Origin: Bifidobacterium primatium | GTDB lineage: Bacteria > Actinomycetota > Actinomycetes > Actinomycetales > Bifidobacteriaceae | Reading direction: 5' to 3' | NCBI RefSeq assembly: GCF_002802875.1 | Contig: NZ_PEBI01000005.1 | Coordinates: forward strand, 62,001-126,000 | Length of the DNA stretch: 64,000 bases | In this document: piece by piece, positions 18,701 through 28,970 of the stretch | Numbering within the stretch: position 1 is the stretch's first letter | Layout: each line of letters starts with the position of its first letter | Made by a program: the position numbers and the translations under genes | Notes under the pieces: model-generated | Seen by the model: only the letters and a program-made list of their open reading frames with translations | What the model was told of the DNA's origin: nothing | Databases searched by the model: none

Positions 18701-18796
18701 ACACTGTAGACGGTGTTTCGTGGGGTGAACGGCGGATGATGTTGTGTTTACCCTGTCGTAACCCGACGATGGGGAAATCCCCAATGATTCACGCTG

Positions 18797-18913
18797 TTAT
18801 CCACATGATGTGGATAAAAATAGTGAGTTATCCACATTTCAGGCGTGTCACCGTGGATAACAGCCAAGGTTTTCCACACAATGGGGATAACCGTGTGGAA
18901 AACTTGGGGATAA
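18797..18913. promoter_or_regulatory. Cluster of eight DnaA boxes (origin-like or DnaA-titration site)
   Basis: Three exact TTATCCACA boxes lie at 18797-18805 (+), 18809-18817 (-) and 18828-18836 (+). Boxes with one mismatch to TTATNCACA lie at 18852-18860 (-, TTATCCACG), 18870-18878 (+, TTTTCCACA), 18882-18890 (-, TTATCCCCA), 18894-18902 (-, TTTTCCACA) and 18905-18913 (-, TTATCCCCA). Eight boxes in 117 bp is far above chance. The region lies between dnaB and the MATE gene; dnaA and dnaN are not in the window. Confidence 0.82.
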
Positions 18914-19068
18914 CCACGTGCATGTGAACAACCGAATTGACAACGCCGCCGCTGCATTGTATTGCACATCAATCGAAAAACCTCACATCGTTCATGTTCG
19001 ATTTTCCGTTTCGCGGTCACTAGCCATGGGTGCTGATAAACCGTTAGAGGCGAAACGGAGGGAAAGGC

Positions 19069-20424
19069 ATGACGACGCAACACAACGACATCACGGCGGA
19101 CGGTACGCGAGGCTCCACGGCGCGCAGACTCGCGGCGCTGGCGATTCCCACGTTCGGCCAGCTCATCGCCGAACCGACGTTCATCCTCATCGACACCGCC
19201 ATCGTGGGCCATATCGGCGATGCTGCACTGGCGGGCCTCTCCATCGGGTCGACCATCATCCTCACGGCCGTGGGACTATGCATCTTTCTTGCGTATTCGA
19301 CCACCGCGCAGGTGGCGCATCTGCTCGGCGCGGGCAAGCGCCGCGAGGGACTGCAGGCCGGCATCGACGGACTGTGGCTGGCGCTGCTCATCGGCGTGGT
19401 GCTGGGCATCGGCCTGTTCGCCGGAGCGGAGCCGCTGTGCCGTGCGCTCGGCGGGCAGGGCGCGGTGCTCTACCAGGCCGTGCGCTACACGAGGGCCGTG
19501 GTGCTCGGCGCCCCCGGCATGCTGCTCGTGTATGCGGCGAACGGCATCTTCCGAGGACTGCAGAAGGTACGCATCACGCTGGTGGCGGCGGTCGCCGGCG
19601 CCGTGGTGAACACGGTGCTCGAACTGCTGTTCGTGCTCGTGTTCGACTGGGGCATCACCGGTTCGGGCGCGGCCACGCTCATCGCGCAATGGTTCATGGG
19701 ACTGTTCCTGGTGGTGCCGGCGGTGCTGTGGTCGCGCGCCGACGGGGTGAGCCTGCGCCCGCAGTTGGCCGGCATCGTGGCGGCAGGCGGCGACGGATTG
19801 CCGCTGTTCATCCGCACGCTGGCGATCCGCGCGGCCATGGTCATGACGGTGGCGAGCGCCGCCCGCATGGGCACGCATGTGCTCGCCGGCTTCCAGGCCG
19901 TGAACTCCTCGTGGAATTTCGCGATGAACGTGCTTGATTCGGTGGGCATCGCCGGTCAGACGCTGGTGGGCGCGGCGCTCGGCGCACGCGACTGGCGACG
20001 GGCCCGCTCGCTCACGCGGGCGACGGGCCTCGCCGGACTGGCCGTCGGCACGGCGCTTGGCCTGGCGTTCGCGCTCGTCGGCCTGTTCGCCGGGCACTTC
20101 TTCTCCCCCAGTCCGGCGATCCAGCTGCTTACGGCCGTCGGCATGGTGACGATGGGACTGTTCTTCCCGCTGCAGGGCTGGATGATGGCACTTGACGGCA
20201 TCCTCATCGGCGCACGTGATTTCCGCTATCTTGCGGCCACATGCACGGCCACGGCGGTCGTCTACATCGCCGCGTTGTTCGCGATCGTGCGTCTCGTCGT
20301 GCCGATGCTGCCGAACGACCCGGCGCGCACGGCGGTATTGTGGCTGGCGTTCAATGTCGTGCTGATGGGCGGGCGCGGCCTGGCCAACGGCCTGCGCGCC
20401 CGGGGTGACGCGTGGATGAGATAA
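19069..20424 (+). CDS. MATE family efflux transporter (DinF-like)
   Basis: A 451-residue, 12-TM multidrug and toxin extrusion protein. TM1 begins ALAIPTFGQLIAEPTFILIDTAIVGHIG, close to the DinF branch (P-x-hydrophobic and D in TM1), and the second half repeats the pattern (GIAGQTLVGAALGARDW). It uses a Na+ or H+ gradient to expel small cationic or other amphipathic compounds. A GGAGG ribosome site precedes the ATG. Transcription starts from the intergenic region shared with dnaB; the DnaA boxes end about 155 bp upstream of the start codon. Confidence 0.93.
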   Translation: MTTQHNDITADGTRGSTARRLAALAIPTFGQLIAEPTFILIDTAIVGHIGDAALAGLSIGSTIILTAVGLCIFLAYSTTAQVAHLLGAGKRREGLQAGIDGLWLALLIGVVLGIGLFAGAEPLCRALGGQGAVLYQAVRYTRAVVLGAPGMLLVYAANGIFRGLQKVRITLVAAVAGAVVNTVLELLFVLVFDWGITGSGAATLIAQWFMGLFLVVPAVLWSRADGVSLRPQLAGIVAAGGDGLPLFIRTLAIRAAMVMTVASAARMGTHVLAGFQAVNSSWNFAMNVLDSVGIAGQTLVGAALGARDWRRARSLTRATGLAGLAVGTALGLAFALVGLFAGHFFSPSPAIQLLTAVGMVTMGLFFPLQGWMMALDGILIGARDFRYLAATCTATAVVYIAALFAIVRLVVPMLPNDPARTAVLWLAFNVVLMGGRGLANGLRARGDAWMR

Positions 20425-20446
20425 CGAAAAGACGGCCGACGAGGCA

Positions 20447-20578
20447 CTCCCCTCAGTCACGGCCTTCGACCGCGACAGCTCCCCTCCGTCGGGAGGGGAG
20501 CCTTAGGCAGACTGCCCCGTCTTTTCTGGCTCCCCCTTTCAGGGGGAGCTGTCAGGCAGAGCCTGACTGAGGGGGTGA
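20447..20578. repeat. REP-like repeat cluster R2 (3' side of glnD)
   Basis: Two composite palindromes with the CTCCCCT/AGGGGAG theme. The first 57 bases match the repeat at 22495-22551 at 54 positions, in the same orientation, so glnD is bracketed by direct copies. It may also end the MATE and glnD transcripts. Confidence 0.78.
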
Positions 20579-20584
20579 CGCCAC

Positions 20585-22447
20585 CTACTGCGCGTCTGTT
20601 CGGGTACGCCGGGCGCGCACGGCGTCGGCCCTTGCGGCGCCGTACATCGCGCCGACGAGCGACGCACGCCATTTCGACCACCCGTATTTCTTGGTGATCT
20701 GCTCGCCGGCGGTCGCGCCCAATGACGAGCCGTCGGCCCGCGTGAGGTCGAACAGCATGTCGAGCATGAGCGGGTCGTTGCCGAGGCGCGCGGCGAGTTC
20801 CGTGGTCGCCTGCTCGTCGTCGGGGCTCTTCGTGGAGGCGAACTCCGAAAGCGTCAGATGCTCGCGCACCAGCGTCGTCACCATATCGATGGCCTTCTCG
20901 TCGAACTTCATGCGCTTCATGATCGCCGGCACATGACGTGCGCCCTCGGCGGCATGGTCGGCGATGCGCGGACGCTTGCCGATGTCGTGCAGGATGCCGG
21001 CCATGAGCAGCACGGTGTAGTGCTCGTCGTCATAGCGTTCGCCGGTCGGTGCGGTGCGGCCGAGGCGGGACACCACTTCGACCATATGCCGGTCGATGGT
21101 GTAGCGGTGTGCGGCCGATGCAGACGGACGGTTGCGAATGCCCAGCCATTCGGGGATCAGACGGCCGGGGATGTCGACGAAGTCGAGCTCCTCCCAGGTG
21201 CGCAGCAGCGCCGGACCGGTGGCGAGAAGCCGCACGAAGCGGTCGCGTGATTCGGGCGTCCACGCGGTGTCGCGCAGGGCGCAGCGCTTGATGTTCGTCA
21301 GCGTACCCGGCGCGATGGGCAGGTTGTTTTCGGCTGCGGCCACGGCCACGCGCAGGGCGAGCGTGCGGTCTCTGGTCGGGTCGGCGCCGGGCGCGAGCAC
21401 GGCCTCGCCCTCGTGCCTGGCCACGCCCTCGGCGATGATGTCGAATCGCGGCGCCTCGCGTCGGCCGCCTCCACGCGGCTGGAAGATCTGGAAGAACGAG
21501 AATCGCGGCTGCTCGTGCGTGAGCGAATGCGCGGCGCGCGAGGCCGTGGAGTCGAGGGCGAACGCGATGCGCCGGCCGTAGCGGGCGAGCACGGTCTGCA
21601 TGTTCTCGATGGATTCGCCGTCGCGCTGGTCCGGGTCGGGAATGGTCGGATCGCTCAGGCCCATCATCTTCGCCACCTTCACCTGGTAGGCGGGCAGCAG
21701 CATGTTGGTGTCCTTGTTCGCGGCCAGGTGGATGCAGTCGCGCGCGTCGAGCAGGTGCTCGACGGCGTCGTCGTAGCTGCCGTGCGGGCGGTCGGCCAGC
21801 CACGAGGTCGCCAGTGCGGAGACGAGCACGGTGTCGCGCAGTCCGCCTCGTGCCTCCTTGATGTCCGGCTGGTTGAGGTACGGCAGCTGGCCGAAGCGGT
21901 CGAAACGTTCCTTCGCGGAGTCGGTGAGCTCGGGCAGGCGCTTGCGGGCGGCCTTGCGCCAGCGGGAGAGAATCGAATCGGACGTCGACTGGATGAGATC
22001 GGTGTCGCCGGCGACGGGCAGCACGTCGAGCCAGCCCATGGCGGCCGGCAAATCGGAATCGGTCACGGCCTCGCACTGCTGCTTGGTGCGGACGGAATGG
22101 TCGAGGTCGAGACCGGAATCCCAGAGCGGATACCAGAGCTTGTCGGCCAGCTTGGTCACGTTCGCGTCGGAGATCGCATGCGCATCGTAGATGAGCACGA
22201 GATCGAGGTCGGAGCATGGGCCGATCTGACGGCGGGCCAGCGAGCCGACGGCGGCGAGTCCGACGCCGTGGTCCGGAGCGTCGGCGCCCATCGATGCGAT
22301 GGCGTCCGCCCACAGCTGTCGCAATGATTCGAGTACGATGTCGACGCGTTTGGCGCGCTTCGCGGCGCCGTCGCGATACACGCCGTCATCGTCCGGCTGG
22401 CTGACGGCGACCAGCCTTGCTTTGAGACCATCCACTGCAGAGGCCAT
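20585..22447 (-). CDS. glnD: Short GlnD: PII nucleotidylyltransferase without ACT domains
   Basis: A 620-residue GlnD homologue. The nucleotidyltransferase motif is GSLARRQIGPCSDLDLVLIY (G-S...D-x-D), followed by the GlnD-specific all-alpha linker (NQPDIKEARGGLRD) and an HD domain with LHDIGKRPRIADHAAEG and REHLTL. Typical GlnD is about 850-900 residues with two C-terminal ACT domains that sense glutamine; this one stops about 90 residues after the HD domain, so both ACT domains are absent. It modifies PII (GlnB, two genes upstream) on Tyr51, by uridylylation in enterics or adenylylation in some actinobacteria, and removes the group through the HD domain. A stem-loop and REP repeats separate it from glnB, so it is probably transcribed apart. 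The stop codon is natural; no frameshift is visible. Confidence 0.9.
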   Translation of the reverse strand: MASAVDGLKARLVAVSQPDDDGVYRDGAAKRAKRVDIVLESLRQLWADAIASMGADAPDHGVGLAAVGSLARRQIGPCSDLDLVLIYDAHAISDANVTKLADKLWYPLWDSGLDLDHSVRTKQQCEAVTDSDLPAAMGWLDVLPVAGDTDLIQSTSDSILSRWRKAARKRLPELTDSAKERFDRFGQLPYLNQPDIKEARGGLRDTVLVSALATSWLADRPHGSYDDAVEHLLDARDCIHLAANKDTNMLLPAYQVKVAKMMGLSDPTIPDPDQRDGESIENMQTVLARYGRRIAFALDSTASRAAHSLTHEQPRFSFFQIFQPRGGGRREAPRFDIIAEGVARHEGEAVLAPGADPTRDRTLALRVAVAAAENNLPIAPGTLTNIKRCALRDTAWTPESRDRFVRLLATGPALLRTWEELDFVDIPGRLIPEWLGIRNRPSASAAHRYTIDRHMVEVVSRLGRTAPTGERYDDEHYTVLLMAGILHDIGKRPRIADHAAEGARHVPAIMKRMKFDEKAIDMVTTLVREHLTLSEFASTKSPDDEQATTELAARLGNDPLMLDMLFDLTRADGSSLGATAGEQITKKYGWSKWRASLVGAMYGAARADAVRARRTRTDAQ

Positions 22448-22494
22448 TATCCTGTCCGTTTCTCCTAGAGTTGCATCGTTGCTGCATCAATCGG

Positions 22495-22626
22495 CTCCCC
22501 TCAGTCACGGCCTTCGGCCATGACAGCTCCCCTCCGTCGGGAGGGGAGCCTATGAAAGTCCATCAACCCATTGGCTTCCCCTGGCGCCAGGGGGAGCTGT
22601 CCGCCACAGGCGGACTGAGGGGGTGC
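22495..22626. repeat. REP-like repeat cluster R3 (5' side of glnD)
   Basis: Composite palindromes almost identical in their first 57 bases to the cluster at 20447 and in the same orientation. It lies between the glnB terminator and the glnD start. Confidence 0.78.
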
Positions 22627-22664
22627 CTCCGTTCACCTATCGCTGTACGTTCACATACGACGAA

Positions 22665-22694
22665 GTCCCCGTGACGGCGAACCGTCGCGGGGAC
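22665..22694 (-). terminator. Stem-loop after glnB
   Basis: Thirteen-bp arms (22665-22677 and 22682-22694, one mismatch) and a four-base loop; a second small stem-loop sits at 22714-22741 directly after the glnB stop. Together they should end the amtB-glnB mRNA before the glnD promoter. Confidence 0.65.
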
Positions 22695-22743
22695 CTCTTT
22701 CATCAATCAGAACGGTCAGAGCGGTACTCGACCGGTCTGACAA

Positions 22744-24370
<1,627 letters not shown>

Positions 24371-24500
24371 GAATACCTCCCTCTCTCTTGTACAACTCCC
24401 GATCTCTTCGGTCGGGTCTTACTGTCCGTTTCGTTGTTTCGGTCCCGCCCATGGCGAGAACCATCGTCTGTATGAAACGACGCTCGGATTTCCCCAGCAA

Positions 24501-24544
24501 TTACGCCGTGTTACGGAGGTGTTAACCGAAACGGGATTCGTTAC
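24501..24544. promoter_or_regulatory. Candidate nitrogen-control sites upstream of amtB (GTTAC repeats)
   Basis: TTAC/TTAA blocks occur at 24501, 24511, 24522 and 24541; the second and third form GTTAC-N6-GTTAA, 11 bp apart, which resembles half of an actinobacterial GlnR box (GTnAC-N6-GAAAC), and a GAAAC lies at 24528-24532. They are about 130-175 bp upstream of the amtB start. The rest of the 349-bp gap (24371-24719) shows no other clear element. The match is imperfect. Confidence 0.35.
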
Positions 24545-24719
24545 ATTGCCCAAGTCGCGTTTTCATGGCCGTCGGACGGCCGAAAACGTTGGAATTCGTA
24601 TGCAGGGAGATAATATTCGGCCCCGCCGCGGCGATGACGCCGCATGCGGGGCCGATGATGGATATGGGTTCGCATTATGGCATCGGAATGATGTCCATAA
24701 TGCGAAATCAGGCGTTTGC

Positions 24720-26060
24720 TCAGCCGAGGATGCCGTCGACGAAGCCTTCGGGATCGAACGGGGCGAGGTCGTCGGGACCTTCGCCGAGGCCGATGAGCTT
24801 GACGGGCACGCCGAGTTCCTTCTGCACGCTGATGACGATGCCGCCCTTGGCGGAGCCGTCGAGCTTGGTGAGCACGATGCCGGTGATGCCGATGGCCTCG
24901 GCGAACACCTTGGCCTGCGCCATGCCGTTCTGGCCGGTGGTGGCGTCGAGCACGAGCAGCACCTCCTCGACCGGCAGCGTCTTTTCGGTGACGCGGCGGA
25001 TCTTGCCGAGCTCGTCCATGAGGTTCGCCTTGTTCTGCAGTCGGCCGGCGGTGTCGATGATGAGCACGTCGGCGTTCTGCTCCTTGGCGGCCTTGGCGGC
25101 CTCGAAGGCCACGGACGCGGGGTCGGCGCCGTCCTTCTCGCTGCGCACGACGGGCACGTTCACGCGGCGGCCCCAGGTTTCGAGCTGGTCGGCGGCGGCG
25201 GCACGGAAGGTGTCGGCCGCACCCATGACGACCTTCTTGTCCTCGGCGACGAACAGTCGGGCGAGCTTGCCGGCGGTGGTGGTCTTGCCGGTGCCGTTGA
25301 CGCCGACCATCATGATGACCGACGGGCCGGCGTCGGCCGGACGCGGGCGGCTGGCGTTGAGCGAGCGGTCCATGTCGCGGCCGACGAGGTCGAGCAGGCG
25401 GTCGCGCAGCATGCCACGCACGGCCGCGGGGGTCTTCTCGTCGTTGACGCGGGCGTCCTTGCGAAGCTCCTCGACGAGCTGTTCGCTCGCGTCGGCGCCG
25501 ACGTCGGCGAGCAGCAGCGTGTCCTCGACGTCCTCCCAGTCGGCCTCGGAGAGGTTGTCCTTGGTGAGGATGGCGAACAGGGCCTTGCCGAACGGGTTGG
25601 CGCTGTTGGCGAGACGGGACTTGAGTCGGGTCAGGCGGCTGGCGGCGGGCTCGGGCTTGACGACCTCGGCCTTGGGTGCGGGAGCGGGCTTCTCCTCGGC
25701 TTCCGCAGGTTCGGGCTCGGCGGCGGGCTCTTCCTCCGACTCCGGTTCGGCGGCGGGCTCGGATTCCGGTTCCTCCGCTTTGGCCCCGGCCGGTTTCCCG
25801 GTTTCGGCCAGCTGTTCCTCGGTCTCGGCCTTCTCGGCTTCTTCGGCCTTCTTCCCAGCCTCCTCAGCCTCTGCTTTCTTCAGGGCCGGTTCAACGACCG
25901 TGGCGAACAGGTCCGGACCTTTATCCACCTGCTGAGACTCGGTCTCCGGCGGCGGCACGGCGGCGCCGCTCTGCTTTTTGCGATTGGCCACAACGGCGAC
26001 GATCGCGATAATCGCCACCACGGCAACAATGCCGATAATCAATAACGTCATGCTATCCAT
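24720..26060 (-). CDS. ftsY: Signal recognition particle receptor FtsY
   Basis: A 446-residue SRP receptor GTPase. An N-terminal TM helix (residues ~5-25) is followed by an acidic Glu/Ala/Pro-rich A domain up to ~residue 140 (as in other actinobacterial FtsY), and then the NG domain: G1 GVNGTGKTTTAGKLA, DTFRAAAADQL, G3 DTAGRL, and G4 TKLDGSAKGG. It docks ribosome-SRP complexes at the membrane. TAGGGT lies seven bases before ATG without a clear Shine-Dalgarno. It is followed by amtB. Confidence 0.97.
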   Translation of the reverse strand: MDSMTLLIIGIVAVVAIIAIVAVVANRKKQSGAAVPPPETESQQVDKGPDLFATVVEPALKKAEAEEAGKKAEEAEKAETEEQLAETGKPAGAKAEEPESEPAAEPESEEEPAAEPEPAEAEEKPAPAPKAEVVKPEPAASRLTRLKSRLANSANPFGKALFAILTKDNLSEADWEDVEDTLLLADVGADASEQLVEELRKDARVNDEKTPAAVRGMLRDRLLDLVGRDMDRSLNASRPRPADAGPSVIMMVGVNGTGKTTTAGKLARLFVAEDKKVVMGAADTFRAAAADQLETWGRRVNVPVVRSEKDGADPASVAFEAAKAAKEQNADVLIIDTAGRLQNKANLMDELGKIRRVTEKTLPVEEVLLVLDATTGQNGMAQAKVFAEAIGITGIVLTKLDGSAKGGIVISVQKELGVPVKLIGLGEGPDDLAPFDPEGFVDGILG

Positions 26061-26067
26061 ACCCCCA

Positions 26068-26073
26068 ACCCTA
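26068..26073 (-). promoter_or_regulatory. -10-like hexamer TAGGGT, leaderless ftsY
   Basis: On the minus strand TAGGGT is followed by seven bases and the ftsY ATG. The spacer TGGGGGT is G-rich, so weak ribosome pairing cannot be excluded. Confidence 0.4.
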
Positions 26074-26160
26074 TGTGTCGGAGAGGATAATCACGGCGAA
26101 AACCCAGGTTGCGGGCGTTCGGTTCCGTTCAGGCAGGCGCCGGCAACCCGTCATTCGTTG

Positions 26161-26529
26161 CTACTTGGCGGACCTGTCCTCGGATTCGACCCCGTCACCG
26201 GCTGCGGCCGCGGCCCCGTTTTCCTCGCCTTCGACGGCGGAACCGTCGCGCAGACCATGGACCTCCAACACGGAGGAGTGGTTCACGTAGACCGGCGTCT
26301 CATCGGTGGCGTCCGGTTCGCGACCGGCCGCGTCGGAACGCGAACCGGATGGGGTGAAGGCGATGCGTGTGCTCACCACGCGTGGCTTGCGCGGCCCCGA
26401 CTCCTCGGGATGCTGCATCGTGTAGAGAAAATCACTGCCATGCGAATCGCGACGTGCCTGACGCAGGACGAACACGATCATCAATACGACTATGGCAATC
26501 CATAGGACAATCACAATAAGCATCGGCAT
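26161..26529 (-). CDS. Small single-TM protein of unknown function
   Basis: 122 residues. Residues 1-22 form one TM helix (IVIVLWIAIVVLMIVFVL) followed by RQARRDSHGSD on the presumed cytoplasmic side. The rest is hydrophilic, rich in Glu, Gly, Ala, and probably disordered. No known domain is recognised. It lies 100 bp upstream of ftsY on the same strand and is divergent from the TetR gene. An internal ATG at the third codon could be the true start (TACCGT lies six bases before it). Confidence 0.6.
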   Translation of the reverse strand: MPMLIVIVLWIAIVVLMIVFVLRQARRDSHGSDFLYTMQHPEESGPRKPRVVSTRIAFTPSGSRSDAAGREPDATDETPVYVNHSSVLEVHGLRDGSAVEGEENGAAAAAGDGVESEDRSAK

Positions 26530-26643
26530 ACGGTATATTGTGGCAGTTTTTCACGATTCCTCCAGCGGAACGCGCCAATCATCGCCGCTTGTTTACAAGA
26601 GGGCACACAAAACCGCGTCCGCAATGACAACCGCTCGTGGACA

Positions 26644-27414
26644 ATGGAACATATGAGCGGTACTTCCAGAATGACGGCATGGCAGCGGCGCGAGCAACTC
26701 ATCGCGGTGGGGCGCTCGCTGTTCGCCGCCAAGGGCTTCGAAGCGGTGAGCGTGGAGGAGATCGCCGCCACCGCCAAGGTGAGCAAGCCCATCGTGTACG
26801 AGCATTTCGGCGGCAAGGAGGGACTGTACGCCGTGGTCGTCGACCGTGAGATGCAGACGCTCACCGAATCGGTGATGGAGACGCTCTCCCGCCCAGCGCA
26901 GGGGTCGCGGCAGATCGTGGAGAACGCGGCTATGGCGTTCCTCACCTATATAGAGGAGCACACCGACGGTTTCCAGGTGCTGGTGCGCGACCGCCCGACC
27001 ACCGACCCCTCCGGATCGTTCAATTCATTGCTCGGCGACGTGAGCATCCGTGTGGAGGATCTGCTCGTCACCGCGTTCAAACGCCATAAGATCCCGGCGA
27101 AGGGCGTGCCGTACTATGCGCAGATGCTCGTCGGCATGATGGTGTTCACCGGCCAGTACTGGGCCACGCATCGCAAGCTGAGCAAGGAGCAGCTCGCCGC
27201 ATACATCGTGAACCTGGCGTGGAACGGCCTTTCGCAACTCGAACCCAAGCCGGAGCTGCGTTACGTCGGCGACAAAGGCGACAGGAAGGCCGCCAAGGCC
27301 GATGCCCATGATTCCAAGACCGATGCCCGTGATTCCGAGACCGACGACGCGACGGACCCCTCCTCCACCAGCGCCGACTCCAACGTCACGCCCACCGCAT
27401 CCGATGCCGACTGA
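26644..27414 (+). CDS. TetR family transcriptional regulator
   Basis: 256 residues. Residues 12-60 hold the TetR HTH: LIAVGRSLFAAKGFEAVSVEEIAATAKVSKPIVYEHFGGKEGLYA in pieces. The middle is the ligand-binding helical domain (GMMVFTGQYWATHRK). The last ~45 residues are repetitive and charged (DAHDSKTDARDSET) and likely unstructured. An in-frame ATG at 26653 is an alternative start; neither has a strong ribosome site. It precedes a lysophospholipase-like gene on the same strand and is divergent from the small TM protein, so those are its first candidate targets. The inducer is unknown. Confidence 0.9.
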   Translation: MEHMSGTSRMTAWQRREQLIAVGRSLFAAKGFEAVSVEEIAATAKVSKPIVYEHFGGKEGLYAVVVDREMQTLTESVMETLSRPAQGSRQIVENAAMAFLTYIEEHTDGFQVLVRDRPTTDPSGSFNSLLGDVSIRVEDLLVTAFKRHKIPAKGVPYYAQMLVGMMVFTGQYWATHRKLSKEQLAAYIVNLAWNGLSQLEPKPELRYVGDKGDRKAAKADAHDSKTDARDSETDDATDPSSTSADSNVTPTASDAD

Positions 27415-27458
27415 TCCTCCCCAGCGAACGGATTCCCACGTGTGACAGCCTCCTGCGC

Positions 27459-27464
27459 TAGGCT
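27459..27464 (+). promoter_or_regulatory. -10-like hexamer TAGGCT before the lipase-type gene
   Basis: TAGGCT is followed by seven bases and the ATG at 27472, without Shine-Dalgarno, consistent with a leaderless transcript. Confidence 0.4.
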
Positions 27465-27471
27465 CGGTCGT

Positions 27472-28773
27472 ATGGAGTTGCAGTTGATTGACGAGCACGA
27501 TTACGCCAGGACGATGACCGAGACCGTGCTGCCGGCATTGGCGGCCTGCCGCAGCGAAGGATGGATGGAGCCTTCGCACGACGCCGACCTCGCGCCGTTG
27601 GATTCACTGCAAACGGCCCCGACCCCGAGGCAGCCGAAGCGCGGCACGCCCGGCAATCCAATCTTCGGCGAGCATGGGGAGCTGGCCGAGGTCATCAACA
27701 ACGCCAAGGAGGATATCAAGGCCGACGTCAAGGCCAATACCATTCGTCTCCGTAAGCCCAACGTCAACGACAGTCCGACCAACGCCCGGTTCGCCGAGGA
27801 CGCCAACGTCGGCGCCGGCAACACCGACCGCCCTGCGGTCACGAACGCCGACCATACCGGCCAGCTGCATTACGTCTGCTACGACGCCGCGAAATTCGAC
27901 GCCGTCCGCGAGCATGGCGCGACGGCCACGTTCCGCGGCGCCGTCGTGATCTCGCATGGCTTCACCGAATTCGCGGAACGGTTCGCCGAACTCGCGTGGT
28001 ATCTGCTGCTCGACGGCTTCAGCGTCTGCATTCTCGAACATCGCGGCCACGGCTATTCGCCGCGCGATGTGGCCGACGAAAGCCTCGTCTGGATCGACGA
28101 CTGGCATCGGTACGTCGACGACCTCGCGAAGTTCTGCTCCACCATCGGCCAGGATTATGCCCTCGGCTCGCCGCTGTACCTGTATGGCCATTCGATGGGC
28201 GGCGGCATCGCGGCGGCGATGCTGGAACGCTATCCCACGATCATCGACAAGGCGGTGCTGTCCGCGCCGATGATCGCACCGAAGACCGGCATGCCGCTGT
28301 GGCTTTCGCCGTGGATCGTGGAACTGGCCTGCGCCGTGGGGCTGAGCAAGCATATCGCGCCCACGCAGCAGTATTTCAGCGAGGATTTCGACGAGCAGTT
28401 CTATCGTGGACTGAGTCTGCCGCGCGCCCGCTGGGTGCATGACCTGCGAGTGAAGCATCCCGAATACCATACGAACGCGGCGACGTTCGGCTGGGTGCGC
28501 GAGGGACTGCGCATGTACCGGTCGGTGCTGCGGCCGGCCGCGTGCGCCGAGGTGGAGGCGCCGCTGCTGGTGTTCCAGGCCGACAACGACTCGTATGTGC
28601 TGCCGCAGCCGCAGAACCGCTTCGTATCGTTGGTGCGTGCCGGCGGATGCCCGGCACAGCTGGTGCATCTCAGGGGCTCGCGTCACGAGATGACGACCGA
28701 ACGCAACGAGATCATGCGGCAGTACGTCGGCCGCATCCTCGAGTTCCTGCACACCCCGCTGGCCGAGGAGTAG
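27472..28773 (+). CDS. Alpha/beta hydrolase, monoacylglycerol lipase/lysophospholipase-like
   Basis: 433 residues from the ATG at 27472 (a GTG at 27442 is an alternative). About 130 N-terminal residues are variable and hydrophilic. The rest is a hydrolase_4 fold: HGFTEFAERFAELAWYL (oxyanion loop region), nucleophile Ser in YGHSMGGGIAA, acid Asp near FQADNDSYV, and His in GSRHEMTTER. No signal peptide is evident, so cytosolic or membrane-associated. Family members cleave monoacylglycerols or lysophospholipids. It follows the TetR gene by about 60 bases, so the regulator may control it. Confidence 0.87.
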   Translation: MELQLIDEHDYARTMTETVLPALAACRSEGWMEPSHDADLAPLDSLQTAPTPRQPKRGTPGNPIFGEHGELAEVINNAKEDIKADVKANTIRLRKPNVNDSPTNARFAEDANVGAGNTDRPAVTNADHTGQLHYVCYDAAKFDAVREHGATATFRGAVVISHGFTEFAERFAELAWYLLLDGFSVCILEHRGHGYSPRDVADESLVWIDDWHRYVDDLAKFCSTIGQDYALGSPLYLYGHSMGGGIAAAMLERYPTIIDKAVLSAPMIAPKTGMPLWLSPWIVELACAVGLSKHIAPTQQYFSEDFDEQFYRGLSLPRARWVHDLRVKHPEYHTNAATFGWVREGLRMYRSVLRPAACAEVEAPLLVFQADNDSYVLPQPQNRFVSLVRAGGCPAQLVHLRGSRHEMTTERNEIMRQYVGRILEFLHTPLAEE

Positions 28774-28809
28774 GAACGCCCCTCTGTCAGCCTGAGCGGA
28801 CACTCCTCT

Positions 28810-28897
28810 GTCATCCTGAGCGAAGCCCGAAGGGCGAAGTCGAAGGATCTTCGCACGCCACAAGATCCTTCGACTCGCTACGCTCGCTCAGGATGAC
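28810..28897. repeat. Long inverted repeat, bifidobacterial/gut-type intergenic palindrome
   Basis: GTCATCCTGAGCGAAG... pairs with ...CGCTCAGGATGAC at 28897, and an inner AAGGATCTT/AAGATCCTT block completes a long hairpin. A related truncated copy of CTCAGGATGAC follows near 28918-28929. It lies right after the hydrolase stop, within a 330-bp gene-free gap that also holds repeat R4. Confidence 0.7.
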
Positions 28898-28970
28898 ATG
28901 AGGTAATGTAGCGCCTCGCTCAGGATGACGAAAAGATACTCTTCTGACATCGCATGGCTCCCGCCTCTGG

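Noticed and set aside
15683-18709. A 1008-codon plus-strand frame across murT-dnaB
   Set aside because: It overlaps two well-recognised genes and shows low-complexity shadow protein.
18797-18913. Definite oriC
   Set aside because: dnaA and dnaN are not in the window, so it is reported only as a DnaA-box cluster.
20447-22626. glnD as part of an IS element
   Set aside because: The flanking repeats are REP-like; no transposase or target duplication is seen.
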